Below are positions 16,855-24,516 of a stretch of DNA of 28,031 nucleotides, piece after piece. The notes beneath the pieces were generated by a model that searched no databases, had not been told where the DNA came from, and worked only from the letters and a program-made list of their open reading frames with translations. The first letter of the stretch is position 1. Every line of letters starts with the position of its first letter. The translations under genes and the position numbers were made by a program. Origin of the DNA: DATKWV01 sp035529405 (GTDB taxonomy: Bacteria > Planctomycetota > Phycisphaerae > Sedimentisphaerales > Anaerobacaceae); assembly GCA_035529405.1 (NCBI GenBank), contig DATKWV010000121.1, positions 1-28,031 on the forward strand, read 5' to 3'.

Positions 16855-17280
16855 CTACTTAACAAAGCGGATGGCCAATGGGTATCGATAATACAGGCCA
16901 TTGTTGGCCTTGACGCCCGCGATAAGCAAAAAGACCAGGTCAACGATAACCACCGCCGCAAGCAAAAACGCGCCGATACAGAACGCAGCAATCAAAACCA
17001 TTGAAACAAGGCCATAAATCGTCATTGAAAGCTGGAAATTCAAGGCCTCTTTGCCGTGTTCGTCCACGAACGGATATTCGTCCTTTTTCAACTGCCACAG
17101 AATCAGCGGGCCGACGATATTGCCGACGAACGGCAGTATGAATCCGCACAATCCTGCCAGGTGACAGAACATTGCCCACGTTCGGGCATCCTTGCTGACT
17201 TCGGCGGCGACCCGCGGCTGCTGAACCTCGGCCGATGGGGGACTTTCTTCGGGTTTGGGGGTTTCATTTGCCTGTGCCAT
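16855..17280 (-). CDS. DUF4870 (Tic20-like) membrane protein
   Basis: A 141-residue protein with a Pro/Glu-rich hydrophilic N-terminus (1-30), followed by the DUF4870 pattern: TWAMFCHLAGLCGFILPFVG (34-53), GPLILWQLKKDEYPFVDEHG (57-76), KEALNFQLSM and a last membrane pair ending NNGLYYRYPLAIRF. Three to four membrane helices are expected. The function is unknown; the fold resembles Tic20/HOTT-type small membrane proteins. The start is the ATG at 17280, with GAGGGA about ten bases upstream. It is transcribed towards smpB but separated by 219 bases, so it may be its own unit. Confidence 0.87.
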   Translation of the reverse strand: MAQANETPKPEESPPSAEVQQPRVAAEVSKDARTWAMFCHLAGLCGFILPFVGNIVGPLILWQLKKDEYPFVDEHGKEALNFQLSMTIYGLVSMVLIAAFCIGAFLLAAVVIVDLVFLLIAGVKANNGLYYRYPLAIRFVK

Positions 17281-17411
17281 AGTTCTGTTTCCCTCTTTTC
17301 AAATGTTATTATGCCTTTATTCGCTCGACAAACATACCCTTTTTTAATAAAGGCCGGCCCAATAAGCAAGAACAAAATGTTTTGCCCTGCGGCCTTTCAA
17401 AAAAGAATTTT

Positions 17412-17439
17412 TTGCAAAACGGCAGATTTGCACTAATAT
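17412..17439 (+). promoter_or_regulatory. Possible sigma70-like promoter of the ZIP transporter gene
   Basis: In the 202-base divergent gap, TTGCAA (17412-17417) is followed after 16 bases by TAATAT (17434-17439), 44 bases before the ATG at 17483. The surrounding 60 bases are AT-rich. I see no obvious Zur- or Fur-type palindrome overlapping it. Confidence 0.4.
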
Positions 17440-17482
17440 ACTCATAAGCAGGCAGTATCCGGTCAAGAGCAGAGGGCTGGAA

Positions 17483-18262
17483 ATGGAAGTACCGTCAAAC
17501 ATAGGCACAGCGGTAATACTAACGACCCTTGCGGGGCTTAGCACCACCATAGGAAGCGTAACGGCCTGCTTTATAAAGAAACCGAAAATAGTATATCTAT
17601 GCTTTTCTTTGGGCCTGTCAGCGGGGGTGATGATTTACATATCGTTTGTGGAGCTTCTGCCGCAGGCGGCGCAAAGGGCATCAGAACCGGCAGCAGTTGC
17701 AGGTTTCTTTATCGGTATGGCCTTCATGGGCCTGATTGATTTGCTCATACCCGAGCAACAAAACCCGCATAATTACCGCGGATTCGAGGGTGTACCGGCA
17801 GCAGGGGCAAATTCCCAGCTTATGAAAACGGGCCTGCTGACGACCCTTGCAATCGGCATTCACAATCTGCCCGAGGGATTAGCGACTTTTGCGGCGGCTG
17901 TGACCGACCTTAAGCTGGGTGTGTTTACGGCCATCGCCATCGCCATCCACAACATACCTGAGGGAATTGCGGTATCGGTACCGATTCTTTATGCTACAGG
18001 GAACAAACGCAAGGCCCTTTTCTACTCGTTTCTTTCGGGTATCACCGAGCCGATCGGGGCGTGTATAGGTTTTTTGCTCCTGCTGCCGTTTTTGTCAAGC
18101 TGGCTTATAGCGGTTCTTATGGCCTTTGTTGCGGGCATTATGGTTTATATAAGCGTTGATGAGCTGCTGCCAATGGCCCACTGGTACGGCCATAGTCATA
18201 CCGTTATCGCGGGTATATTTGCAGGGATGCTGATTATGGCATTAAGCCTGCTGATGCTGTAA
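17483..18262 (+). CDS. zupT: ZIP-family divalent metal transporter (ZupT-like)
   Basis: An inner-membrane importer of Zn2+ and related divalent metals. The 259-residue protein has about eight membrane segments. It carries both ZIP metal-site motifs: HNLPEG at 127-132 in helix 4 and HNIPEG at 156-161 in helix 5, plus SFVELLPQA near 54-62 and SVDELLPMAH near 224-233, in the order seen in ZupT. AGAGGGCTGGAA just upstream supplies a ribosome-binding site. It stands alone on the + strand, divergent from DUF4870 and convergent (18-base gap) with the folate fusion gene. Confidence 0.92.
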   Translation: MEVPSNIGTAVILTTLAGLSTTIGSVTACFIKKPKIVYLCFSLGLSAGVMIYISFVELLPQAAQRASEPAAVAGFFIGMAFMGLIDLLIPEQQNPHNYRGFEGVPAAGANSQLMKTGLLTTLAIGIHNLPEGLATFAAAVTDLKLGVFTAIAIAIHNIPEGIAVSVPILYATGNKRKALFYSFLSGITEPIGACIGFLLLLPFLSSWLIAVLMAFVAGIMVYISVDELLPMAHWYGHSHTVIAGIFAGMLIMALSLLML

Positions 18263-18280
18263 CCCGGGAACGTGCAATCG

Positions 18281-20737
18281 CTACCGCGGGGGTTTTCGGT
18301 TGCTTTGGCAGAATTTGCCCATCAGGCTCATAGCTTTATTCATTGCCTCATTTGAACCGTCCATCTGAGCGTATGCATCGACCAGTTCCATCAATTCGGC
18401 ATCCGGCTCAACGGTGCCATAGCGATGTGCAACATTGACAATGGCGGCATCCAGGCCGTACTCGATAGCCTTGGCAAGATAAGCCCTGCATACGCCGATT
18501 CTTCTGCCGGGAAGCTCGCGGACGCTGTTACTTACACCCAACGAGCAGTGCGCACCCTTCATCTTCGGGCTGGCTTTAATTTTCTTTATTGTCTCGACAG
18601 CCCGGTACGTATATCCGGGCACATTCGGTTCCATCGGCATATCTATCGCTAAGGGAAATACCGTTGAGTCAAAGAAAATCTCGCTGGGCTTAAAGCCATA
18701 TCTGCCCACAGCGGCGCCAAAAATCGTTTCAGCAAGGCTGTAAAGCTGGTCAACCGAATGAGAGCCGCCGGGGCCTGCGGCAGCCTGCTCGCTGATTAAC
18801 AAGGCAATAAAGGCATAGTCATAATCGGCTTTCAAGGGCAGCAGTTTGTCCATAGTGTAAGCCTTGACGGAATTCAGCAGGGGCTGACGGACCTTTTTGC
18901 CGGCACTGTACCACTGCTTTAAGCCGGCTATGAGCACATCATCATTGCCGCTGTCAACACAAACGGGTACGCCTTTGCCCCATTTGCGGACCAATTCGAC
19001 ATAATTGACCATCATATCCACCGCAATCTGCGGGTCATCTTCGCCAAAGGCATCGATGTTGACAGCTATATAGTCGGCGCCGTCGGCTGCCTGGGATTCG
19101 ATAAGTGCCCGGATATAGTTCAGCGGCCCCGACGGATTGGAATAACCAGCAGGACCAAGTTCCAGCAGTTTTTTCATTATTTTGCCGGTTTTGGGTATGG
19201 AAGCGTGAATAGTCTCACCAATACAAATAACCGGATTTTTTCCTGTATGGTCTCTGCCGAACAGATAATTCAATATCGAAGAGGTATCCGCCAGGGCAGG
19301 ATTTCGGGGTTTATTTATGGTCGTGCGCAGCTTCTGCAGGCCGCCTTTTTCAGCAGCGGCGGCTTCGTATATGTATTCGCCTATGCATATCCTGTCGAGA
19401 TTGTTACCGCATCGGCCGTCCACAGCGGCATCGCCGCACGGGGCATTACTCATTCCTTTCTCGCAGCCGCCCATAGTACACCAGCTGAAATCCTCCGGCA
19501 GAAAACAATCCCCACAGGCCTGGCAGTCGAACATCAGATACTTCACAGGTTTTTCGCAGGCGTTGAACAGTTTGTAAAACAGGCCCTTTCCTTTGGCGGT
19601 TCCGAGCCAGGCCATTACCTTTTTGAAGATGTGAAAACCGCGGTAATCAGGGTCCAAAAGGCAGCGATGCATGAAATTAAACACCCTCTGTCCGAACTTT
19701 TTGTGGTATTGGGGCTGGGGCCTTCTCCGGCCTGCCTGGTCGTAGAGATAGAAGCCGTTTTCCGCAGGCCAGTATAAATTATCCCTGAACTGCTGCCATT
19801 CATTGCCGATTTCAGCGGCCCTGCCGAGAATCCGCGCCAGCATCTCAAAATCCATCAAACCACCTATATCGACACCTGCAGCGCCTATGGCCTTATACAT
19901 GGCCACCTGCTGGGCGGCCCGTTCGAGGTGCTGGTCAACGGTTTCAGAACAGACCTTTTCCAAAAGCGCATCGCTGACGAAACAGCCTGTCAGCTTTATG
20001 TCGTGCATGAGCCGTGGGGCGGGAGTAAGACTGCTCAAAAGATACACGTTACCGATTATGGGTACGTCGAGGGCGTTTTCTGGCAGATACTGAAAAAGCT
20101 CGAGGGACTTTTTCCAGTCCCAGCCTACCTGTGTGATAAAAAACTTCGCACCCGCGGTAATTTTTTTCTCCATCTTGTAGTACTGCTGCATCACGGAAGC
20201 CTCGGTGTACTTGAAAGGTGAAACCGCAGCACCCGGGAAAAACGGATAAACATCTTCGAGCTTGTCGGGGGAGGCTTTTATAAAAAATTCGTGGTTGATA
20301 TAGTCGATTAACTGCAGCAGCTGTACCGACTCCAGCTCGAAAACACCTTTGGCTTTGGCTGGTTTATCTCCGGTCAGCGCCAGTACAGATTCGACGCCGG
20401 CACTGCGAAGGCCCATCAAAGAGCTGACTATCATGTCTGCATTGTGGTCTTTGCAGGTAATATGCGGGACAAAATCAAGGCCACCGAGTAATTCCTGCCG
20501 GGTTATGCGTGCAAGCAGTTCGCGGGGTTCTATATTGGCAGCACCGCTGGGGTTCTGCGGGGCCGTGACAGCGGCAAAATCGAAGGCATCGGTCGGCCAA
20601 GCGGGGCCCTGTGTTTTGTATGCGCGGAGGAATTTTTCGACCGGCGCAAAGCTGAAATTGGGTCCGCCCGTCAACTCCGCTACAACGATAAAGCCGGATT
20701 TGTTTTGCAATTTGTCAGCCAGTTTTTGCTTTTGCAT
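18281..20737 (-). CDS. Three-part folate C1 fusion: MetF-like reductase + MetV-type Cys domain + methyl-H4folate methyltransferase-like domain
   Basis: An 818-residue protein. Residues ~10-310 resemble methylenetetrahydrofolate reductase (VVAELTGGPNF; FVPHITCKDHN; GVESVLALTGDKP). Residues ~385-460 carry a Cys-rich region (FDCQACGDC, then WCTMGGCEKGMSNAPCG...GRCGN...CIGE), matching the MTHFR C-terminal/MetV domain that supports MetF in acetogens. Residues ~500-810 form a pterin-binding TIM barrel like AcsE or the MetH folate domain (VICIGETIH; YIAVNIDAFG; VPVCVDSG; LNSV; SLGVSNS; AIVNVAHR). It could link methylene-H4folate reduction to methyl transfer in one chain, presumably to a corrinoid protein encoded elsewhere. 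I chose ATG 20737; an in-frame TTG at 20749 is closer to a GGAG motif. No other C1 genes are nearby. Confidence 0.88.
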   Translation of the reverse strand: MQKQKLADKLQNKSGFIVVAELTGGPNFSFAPVEKFLRAYKTQGPAWPTDAFDFAAVTAPQNPSGAANIEPRELLARITRQELLGGLDFVPHITCKDHNADMIVSSLMGLRSAGVESVLALTGDKPAKAKGVFELESVQLLQLIDYINHEFFIKASPDKLEDVYPFFPGAAVSPFKYTEASVMQQYYKMEKKITAGAKFFITQVGWDWKKSLELFQYLPENALDVPIIGNVYLLSSLTPAPRLMHDIKLTGCFVSDALLEKVCSETVDQHLERAAQQVAMYKAIGAAGVDIGGLMDFEMLARILGRAAEIGNEWQQFRDNLYWPAENGFYLYDQAGRRRPQPQYHKKFGQRVFNFMHRCLLDPDYRGFHIFKKVMAWLGTAKGKGLFYKLFNACEKPVKYLMFDCQACGDCFLPEDFSWCTMGGCEKGMSNAPCGDAAVDGRCGNNLDRICIGEYIYEAAAAEKGGLQKLRTTINKPRNPALADTSSILNYLFGRDHTGKNPVICIGETIHASIPKTGKIMKKLLELGPAGYSNPSGPLNYIRALIESQAADGADYIAVNIDAFGEDDPQIAVDMMVNYVELVRKWGKGVPVCVDSGNDDVLIAGLKQWYSAGKKVRQPLLNSVKAYTMDKLLPLKADYDYAFIALLISEQAAAGPGGSHSVDQLYSLAETIFGAAVGRYGFKPSEIFFDSTVFPLAIDMPMEPNVPGYTYRAVETIKKIKASPKMKGAHCSLGVSNSVRELPGRRIGVCRAYLAKAIEYGLDAAIVNVAHRYGTVEPDAELMELVDAYAQMDGSNEAMNKAMSLMGKFCQSNRKPPR

Positions 20738-20908
20738 CGTCGCGGTCAATCTCCATAAAAATATCTTAATTCATCGTGCCGTCCTGATATTTTATATCAC
20801 ATCCGCGGCAGAATATATAACCTTTGCCGGTAAAGATTTATACCACAGCAAAGCTCTTTGGCGGTATCATATTGCCTGAACACGGTCAGCCGGCAAACAT
20901 TGCGGTTT

Positions 20909-21191
20909 TGTGGATAACCTGTTGATAATTTCAAGTCCGCCTTTAACTACTGCTGTTACATAGGTTATAAAACCCATGCAAAACTTATGCCAACGGCCAT
21001 TGGGATTATCCCAAAAAGCCTATGCCCGCGTCTGCGGAGCCGTCATAACTTATTTCCCAAGAAGACTTTACGCTAAAGGACAAAACGGCATTTTCATATT
21101 ATCCACAGCCGGCCAACAACGGGCCAATTGTATGCTTAAACTGTCTGCAATTTTCCGGGCTGTGCGTGCGGAATCGGCTGGCGGTGGATAA
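20909..21191. other. DnaA-box cluster, candidate replication origin or DnaA-binding locus
   Basis: Two perfect DnaA boxes (TTATCCACA) occur 190 bases apart in opposite orientation: 20909-20917 (as TGTGGATAA) and 21099-21107. One-mismatch boxes are at 20920-20928 (TGTTGATAA) and 21183-21191 (GGTGGATAA). Two weaker TTATNCCAA sites lie at 20985-20993 and 21006-21014. A perfect 9-mer on either strand is expected about 0.004 times in 500 bases, so two plus near matches is far above chance. The segment CTACTGCTGTTA (20947-20958) after a GC-rich step loosely recalls DnaA-trios, but the neighbouring boxes face the opposite way from the B. subtilis layout. No dnaA or dnaN is in the window. Confidence 0.55.
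21000..21014. repeat. Perfect inverted repeat, 7-base arms around one base
   Basis: TTGGGAT-T-ATCCCAA, inside the DnaA-box cluster. It may be a protein-binding site. Its right half overlaps a weak DnaA-like site. The arm length is short but the symmetry is complete. Confidence 0.5.
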
Positions 21192-21198
21192 TTCGCAG

Positions 21199-21233
21199 AA
21201 AAAACCGGTTCAAGAGCCTGTATCCAACAACCG
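21199..21233 (-). terminator. Weak candidate rho-independent terminator of the thiE-lipoprotein operon
   Basis: On the minus strand, 13 bases after the lipoprotein stop codon, CGGTT pairs with AACCG across a long loop of about 18 bases, followed by G and then six T. The T-tract position is right, but the stem is only five base pairs, so this is a weak candidate. Confidence 0.3.
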
Positions 21234-21246
21234 AACAGGGCCGCTT

Positions 21247-22881
21247 TCAGCCGAACCGGCCTGTTATTTTAAACGCGACCAAAGCCCTGGGCGGTACAGC
21301 AACTTCCAATTTACGACTGCCATGACGCAAACGCACCTGCGCATCGAACGGCAGAACAAGCGATTCTTTGACCTTCAGGCGATTGGCAAATTCAAGCCTG
21401 CCTGTAACAGGCTCATTGTTAAAATTTTCAACAACTATACAGTCGCTGCCAAAAAGGTAAAGACCTACATTATTGGGCGCGTAAAATTTCATGCCAAAGG
21501 GTTCAAGCAGTTTATTGCGAACAGCTGCCAGTTGTTCCGGTGTCAGTTTAAGCAGATTCTTCGGGTCACCATTAACAGGCAAAATGGTCGGATTGTCACC
21601 GGTGAATTTCACGCCTTGCGATTCCAATGCCCTGGCTAAGGTGTCGGTAACCGCAACGGGCCTGCCGGTGTCGAGCATTTGCCTGAGTTTGTCTGTGAAG
21701 GCGGGGTCTTTGAGCGCATGTATTGAAAAGAAGGCGGCCTTGGCGTCAGGGTAAATTTGTGCACAAGGTACCAGCGGCAGGCCCAGCATACCGGCAAAAC
21801 TCAGGACGTATTCTTCGTTCTGGGCGTCGCTGCCGGGGGGCTTGGGTACAATAATGCCCCTGACTGGTTTGTCTTTCACCAGGGCAGCCAGCCTGAACAG
21901 GCCGGGCAGTTCACTGCGGAATTTCTCAACATTGGCGGGATTATTTCCATCGTGCAAATGGCCGTAAGAAAACAAGAACAACTCTTCGGCGCCGCCGAGG
22001 ACCGTCTGCCGGGCCTGTTCCACATAGGTGTGTTCGGTGGTATCAATAGAGTCGAACCAGCCGCCGGCGGTCTTGGCGCCGCCTATGCCACCCAGCCAAC
22101 GCATAATGTAATAGGCCTGATACTGAACCTTCCTGTCTTTGCGAGGGCCGTCGTAATCGCGGGTTTCGGTGCCGATGTATATTTTGTCGTACAGCGATGT
22201 TTGGCCAATGACATCATAACCGTGATTGTGAAACTGCTCGTACCAAAGGGGATATTTGATAATAACCTTCACACGGGGATTTACTGCCCTGGCCAGCGCT
22301 AAAATATAGTCGGCGCTTATGCTGTTCATAAGAGCGCATCGATAATCGCTCCAGGATTTTTGGCCGCGAGCCTGCTGACACTGCTGACATTCACAGTCGG
22401 TGAAAAGAAAATCATCTATCATAATCTCATCGAACATAGACGCCGTGTGCCTGAAAATATTCTCAAGCTGCTGCCGGGTACTGTTATCGGTGTAACATGA
22501 GATTAACTTCCAGCCGGTGGAAATTTTTCCCACGCCGGTGGTAGTAACACAGCCGGAGACTTCAAAGCCCTCGGCGGCAAATCGTGATTTGGCAACGGTA
22601 ATGAGTTTTTTTTCGGCGGGGAAACCGTTTCTGTAAGTTTCAAGATATACGTGGGTTACGCCGGTATTCCTGCACCAGTTCATCGCGGTGGCGATGTCGT
22701 TGTCTGTGGAAAGGTATTTGTGTACGTCGTGAGCGGTAAAGAGCGTGGCGACTTTGAGAACAGGTTTTTTTTCGTTTGCCAAAGACCATAAAGATTGCCG
22801 GGTACAGCCGCAAACAGCTAAAAAGACTGCTATAAAAGCCCAAACCGTAAAACGCACAAGAACCCTTAGCTTAAAAACCAT
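21247..22881 (-). CDS. Putative lipoprotein with a glycosidase-like TIM-barrel domain, function unknown
   Basis: A 544-residue protein starting with a basic n-region and a hydrophobic helix ending VCGC (Cys26), a plausible lipobox, so probably membrane-anchored outside the cytoplasm. Near residues 150-170 is MFDEIMIDDF followed by DCECQQCQQARGQKSW, a CxCxxC cluster after a strand-end Asp-Asp. Such patterns occur in hypothetical glycosyl-hydrolase-like families of Planctomycetes and Verrucomicrobia. The C-terminal ~100 residues look like a beta-sandwich. I cannot assign a substrate or prove activity. Start: ATG 22881 with AAGGAG at 22889-22894, an ideal site. An upstream ATG at 22935 would overlap thiE and add an Arg-rich stretch. 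It follows thiE by 19 bases. Confidence 0.8.
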   Translation of the reverse strand: MVFKLRVLVRFTVWAFIAVFLAVCGCTRQSLWSLANEKKPVLKVATLFTAHDVHKYLSTDNDIATAMNWCRNTGVTHVYLETYRNGFPAEKKLITVAKSRFAAEGFEVSGCVTTTGVGKISTGWKLISCYTDNSTRQQLENIFRHTASMFDEIMIDDFLFTDCECQQCQQARGQKSWSDYRCALMNSISADYILALARAVNPRVKVIIKYPLWYEQFHNHGYDVIGQTSLYDKIYIGTETRDYDGPRKDRKVQYQAYYIMRWLGGIGGAKTAGGWFDSIDTTEHTYVEQARQTVLGGAEELFLFSYGHLHDGNNPANVEKFRSELPGLFRLAALVKDKPVRGIIVPKPPGSDAQNEEYVLSFAGMLGLPLVPCAQIYPDAKAAFFSIHALKDPAFTDKLRQMLDTGRPVAVTDTLARALESQGVKFTGDNPTILPVNGDPKNLLKLTPEQLAAVRNKLLEPFGMKFYAPNNVGLYLFGSDCIVVENFNNEPVTGRLEFANRLKVKESLVLPFDAQVRLRHGSRKLEVAVPPRALVAFKITGRFG

Positions 22882-22900
22882 TACGAATCTCCTTATTCTT

Positions 22901-23965
22901 CTACGCCGTAGCCTGAGGTTTAGCGAAATCGGCAATTCTGTTTTTGAGCGCCCGGCAATTGGCAGCAGGGTCGCCTCCAGCAGTCACCGCTGAGCAGACT
23001 GCGATTGCGTTGACACCTGCAGCCAGTACCTGCTCAACATTCTCGAGTGTTATTCCGCCGACAGCTACAGCGGCGATGCCGGTATCGGCCAAAATACCTT
23101 TTGCCTCAGTGAGGTACCCAGGACCGACAGGTTTAACCTTCGGTTTTGTGGGCGTTGCAAAGACCGGCCCCAAAGCGACGTAGGTGGGCATCTGCCGGCA
23201 ACTGTTTTGCAGTTCTGCCAACGAATGGGTAGTGCTGCCGATAATCAAAGGTGTCAATTGCAGTTTGCGGGCCTGCTCTACGGGTAAATCGTGGCTGCCG
23301 AGATGGACTCCATCGGCGCCAACAGCGGCAGCGATGTCGGCCCTGTCGTTTATAATGCTCAGAACGGGGGCGGAGTTACAAATTTTGACAAATTCGCGCG
23401 CGATGGCGAAAAATTTATTGTCTTCGATTGCCTTTGCTCTCAGTTGAATGCAGTCTGCGCCGCCTTTTATACAGCAGTAAGTCAGAGAAATGACCTCAGC
23501 CGGCAGGGAGCTGCTGATGATTACGTACAGGCGAACGCGGCTGAACTTTTCAGCAGTATCACTGCAAATGAGTATATCTTTTTCAAGCGTATAAGCATCG
23601 TATCGCAGATTCTCGATTCTCTGCGCCAAAGCGGCGTCGAGTGTTTGAACTGTCTCGGAAAGGACCCTTAAAGCCTCAGTGAGGCGTTTACAGGCGGCAA
23701 CGAGGCAATCTTTGAGATTGGCACGAGTAATTGCGCCTTCGACAGTCGAACCAAGGCCGATATCGCCGAGCGTATCCCTGCTGCAGAGGAGCTTGGCGGT
23801 GTCCAGGGAGGCTATCATCGCTGAAAGGCGATGCCTGATTTGTTTTGCGCGTTCGGTGAGGGTCTTTGAATTGAGGGCAAACCTTGCGAAGTCCTCGATT
23901 ACACGGGCCGCTTCGCGGGCGCGGTTGAAGTTGGCGTCGATAATCCTGTAAGTGCAGCGCTGCAT
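22901..23965 (-). CDS. thiE: ThiD2-ThiE fusion: thiamine-phosphate synthase with N-terminal HMP-P kinase-like domain
   Basis: A 354-residue protein, longer than stand-alone ThiE (about 210). Residues 1 to ~135 fit the ThiD2 domain (YRIIDANFNRAREAARVIED at 6-25, then RHRL...LDTAKLLCSRDTLGD), reported to phosphorylate HMP-phosphate. Residues ~145-350 are ThiE: IQLRAK, INDRADIAAAVGADGVHLG, GSTTHS, YVALGPVFATPTKP and AAVAVGGI, the loops binding HMP-pyrophosphate and the thiazole phosphate. The chain would therefore make HMP-PP and join it to THZ-P to give thiamine phosphate. No TPP riboswitch core (CUGAGA; CUGGAUAAUACCAG) is visible upstream. It is followed 19 bases later by the lipoprotein gene. 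Confidence 0.94.
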   Translation of the reverse strand: MQRCTYRIIDANFNRAREAARVIEDFARFALNSKTLTERAKQIRHRLSAMIASLDTAKLLCSRDTLGDIGLGSTVEGAITRANLKDCLVAACKRLTEALRVLSETVQTLDAALAQRIENLRYDAYTLEKDILICSDTAEKFSRVRLYVIISSSLPAEVISLTYCCIKGGADCIQLRAKAIEDNKFFAIAREFVKICNSAPVLSIINDRADIAAAVGADGVHLGSHDLPVEQARKLQLTPLIIGSTTHSLAELQNSCRQMPTYVALGPVFATPTKPKVKPVGPGYLTEAKGILADTGIAAVAVGGITLENVEQVLAAGVNAIAVCSAVTAGGDPAANCRALKNRIADFAKPQATA

Positions 23966-24516
23966 AACAGGTGCTATTATATGTTCGGCAATGGTGTTTA
24001 AGTAGGGAAAACCTGGTGATAACCATTGAAATCGTTTGGATATTCAGGCCTGAAAAGGTAAACGGAGTCGTCCCTCCTCCGGAACGACCCCGCACCGTAT
24101 TAAAACAAAACCAGTTTTGCAGGGCGTTGTACGCCCGTAACACTGATTTTGGCGTAGATTGGGGCGGATTCATCCTCCTGTTTTATTCAGTTTTAGGATG
24201 TCCGCCCAATATGAGCAACTTAATGCCAAAAAGAAAAAGCTAAGCAAAGGTTGTGCCAAAAAACAGCGGGCAAGAGAAAATCCACGGCGGGCGAGCCTAA
24301 GCATTTGCTAAAAAGGCGGTTACATCGGCATATCAATTGTATTAATGATAACAAGGCAACTAACGTATTTATCGGCGTGTTGATTTTGTTCAACATGCCG
24401 ACCGCCGACTTGACCCATTTTACCAGCGCAGACGGATTAATTGTTAGGTCAGACAGGTACTTGCGGGAACGTTTACGGAATACAACGTACTCGTGTTTTC
24501 AAATCAACACGAAACA
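23966..24516. other. 551-base intergenic region upstream of thiE
   Basis: No gene is convincingly supported. The part nearer thiE (24043-24210) is dense in inverted repeats. The distal part (24250-24516) is AT-rich; its one notable structure is TCGTGTT-N8-AACACGA (24491-24512), four bases beyond the stop of the sulfatase-fold gene. It lacks a T-tract on the minus strand, so it is not a classical terminator for that gene. Confidence 0.6.
24043..24210 (-). ncRNA. Candidate structured RNA or leader upstream of thiE, no known family recognised
   Basis: Five inverted repeats follow each other: ATTGGG...CGGAT arms (24158-24169 with 24201-24210, one bulge), GGGCGT-TGT-ACGCCC (24122-24136), CAAAAC-CA-GTTTTG (24106-24119), a long hairpin (24062-24093) and the palindrome TTCAGGCCTGAA (24043-24054). 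In the long hairpin, GCGGGGTCGTTCC pairs with GGGACGACTCCGT on the minus strand around the loop GGAGGA: 13 pairs, three of them G-U. Those three become A-C mismatches on the + strand, which favours minus-strand RNA, the direction of thiE. The GGA-containing loop resembles a CsrA-type site. It is not a TPP riboswitch by its conserved cores. A repeat element is an alternative. Confidence 0.35.

Larger units (their letters stand above)
20750..21246. other. 497-base intergenic region between two minus-strand genes
   Basis: No convincing gene on either strand. It contains the start region of the folate fusion gene (AT-rich, with GATAT-TTT-ATATC at 20786-20798 and the near-palindrome CTTTGCCGGTAAAG at 20822-20835), a DnaA-box cluster (20909-21191), a perfect inverted repeat (21000-21014) and a possible terminator of the lipoprotein gene (21199-21233). 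Short open frames here have no family resemblance or ribosome-binding sites. Confidence 0.7.

Noticed and set aside
16641..16991. A 116-codon minus-strand frame covering the gap before smpB
   Set aside because: Its first half is a frame-shifted shadow of the DUF4870 gene, and its Ser/Cys/Leu-rich composition does not look like a real protein.
24001..24040. Fragments resembling a TPP riboswitch (CCTGGTGATAACC and GTAGGG) upstream of thiE
   Set aside because: The elements occur on the wrong strand and in the wrong order relative to the thi-box consensus, and the CUGAGA core is missing.
23688..24173. A 161-codon minus-strand frame overlapping the thiE start
   Set aside because: It runs in another frame through the conserved ThiD2 coding region, has low-complexity composition and no recognisable domain.
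24198..24311. A 37-codon basic ORF on the + strand (MSAQYEQLN..., Lys/Arg-rich) in the gap upstream of thiE
   Set aside because: AGGA abuts the ATG with no spacing, the frame overlaps one arm of the inverted repeats, and no family is recognisable. Chance ORF is the better explanation.
24491..24512. TCGTGTT/AACACGA inverted repeat just beyond the stop of the sulfatase-fold gene, as a terminator
   Set aside because: On the minus strand the stem is followed by GTACG, not a run of T. On the + strand a T-run begins nine bases after the stem, but no + strand gene ends there.
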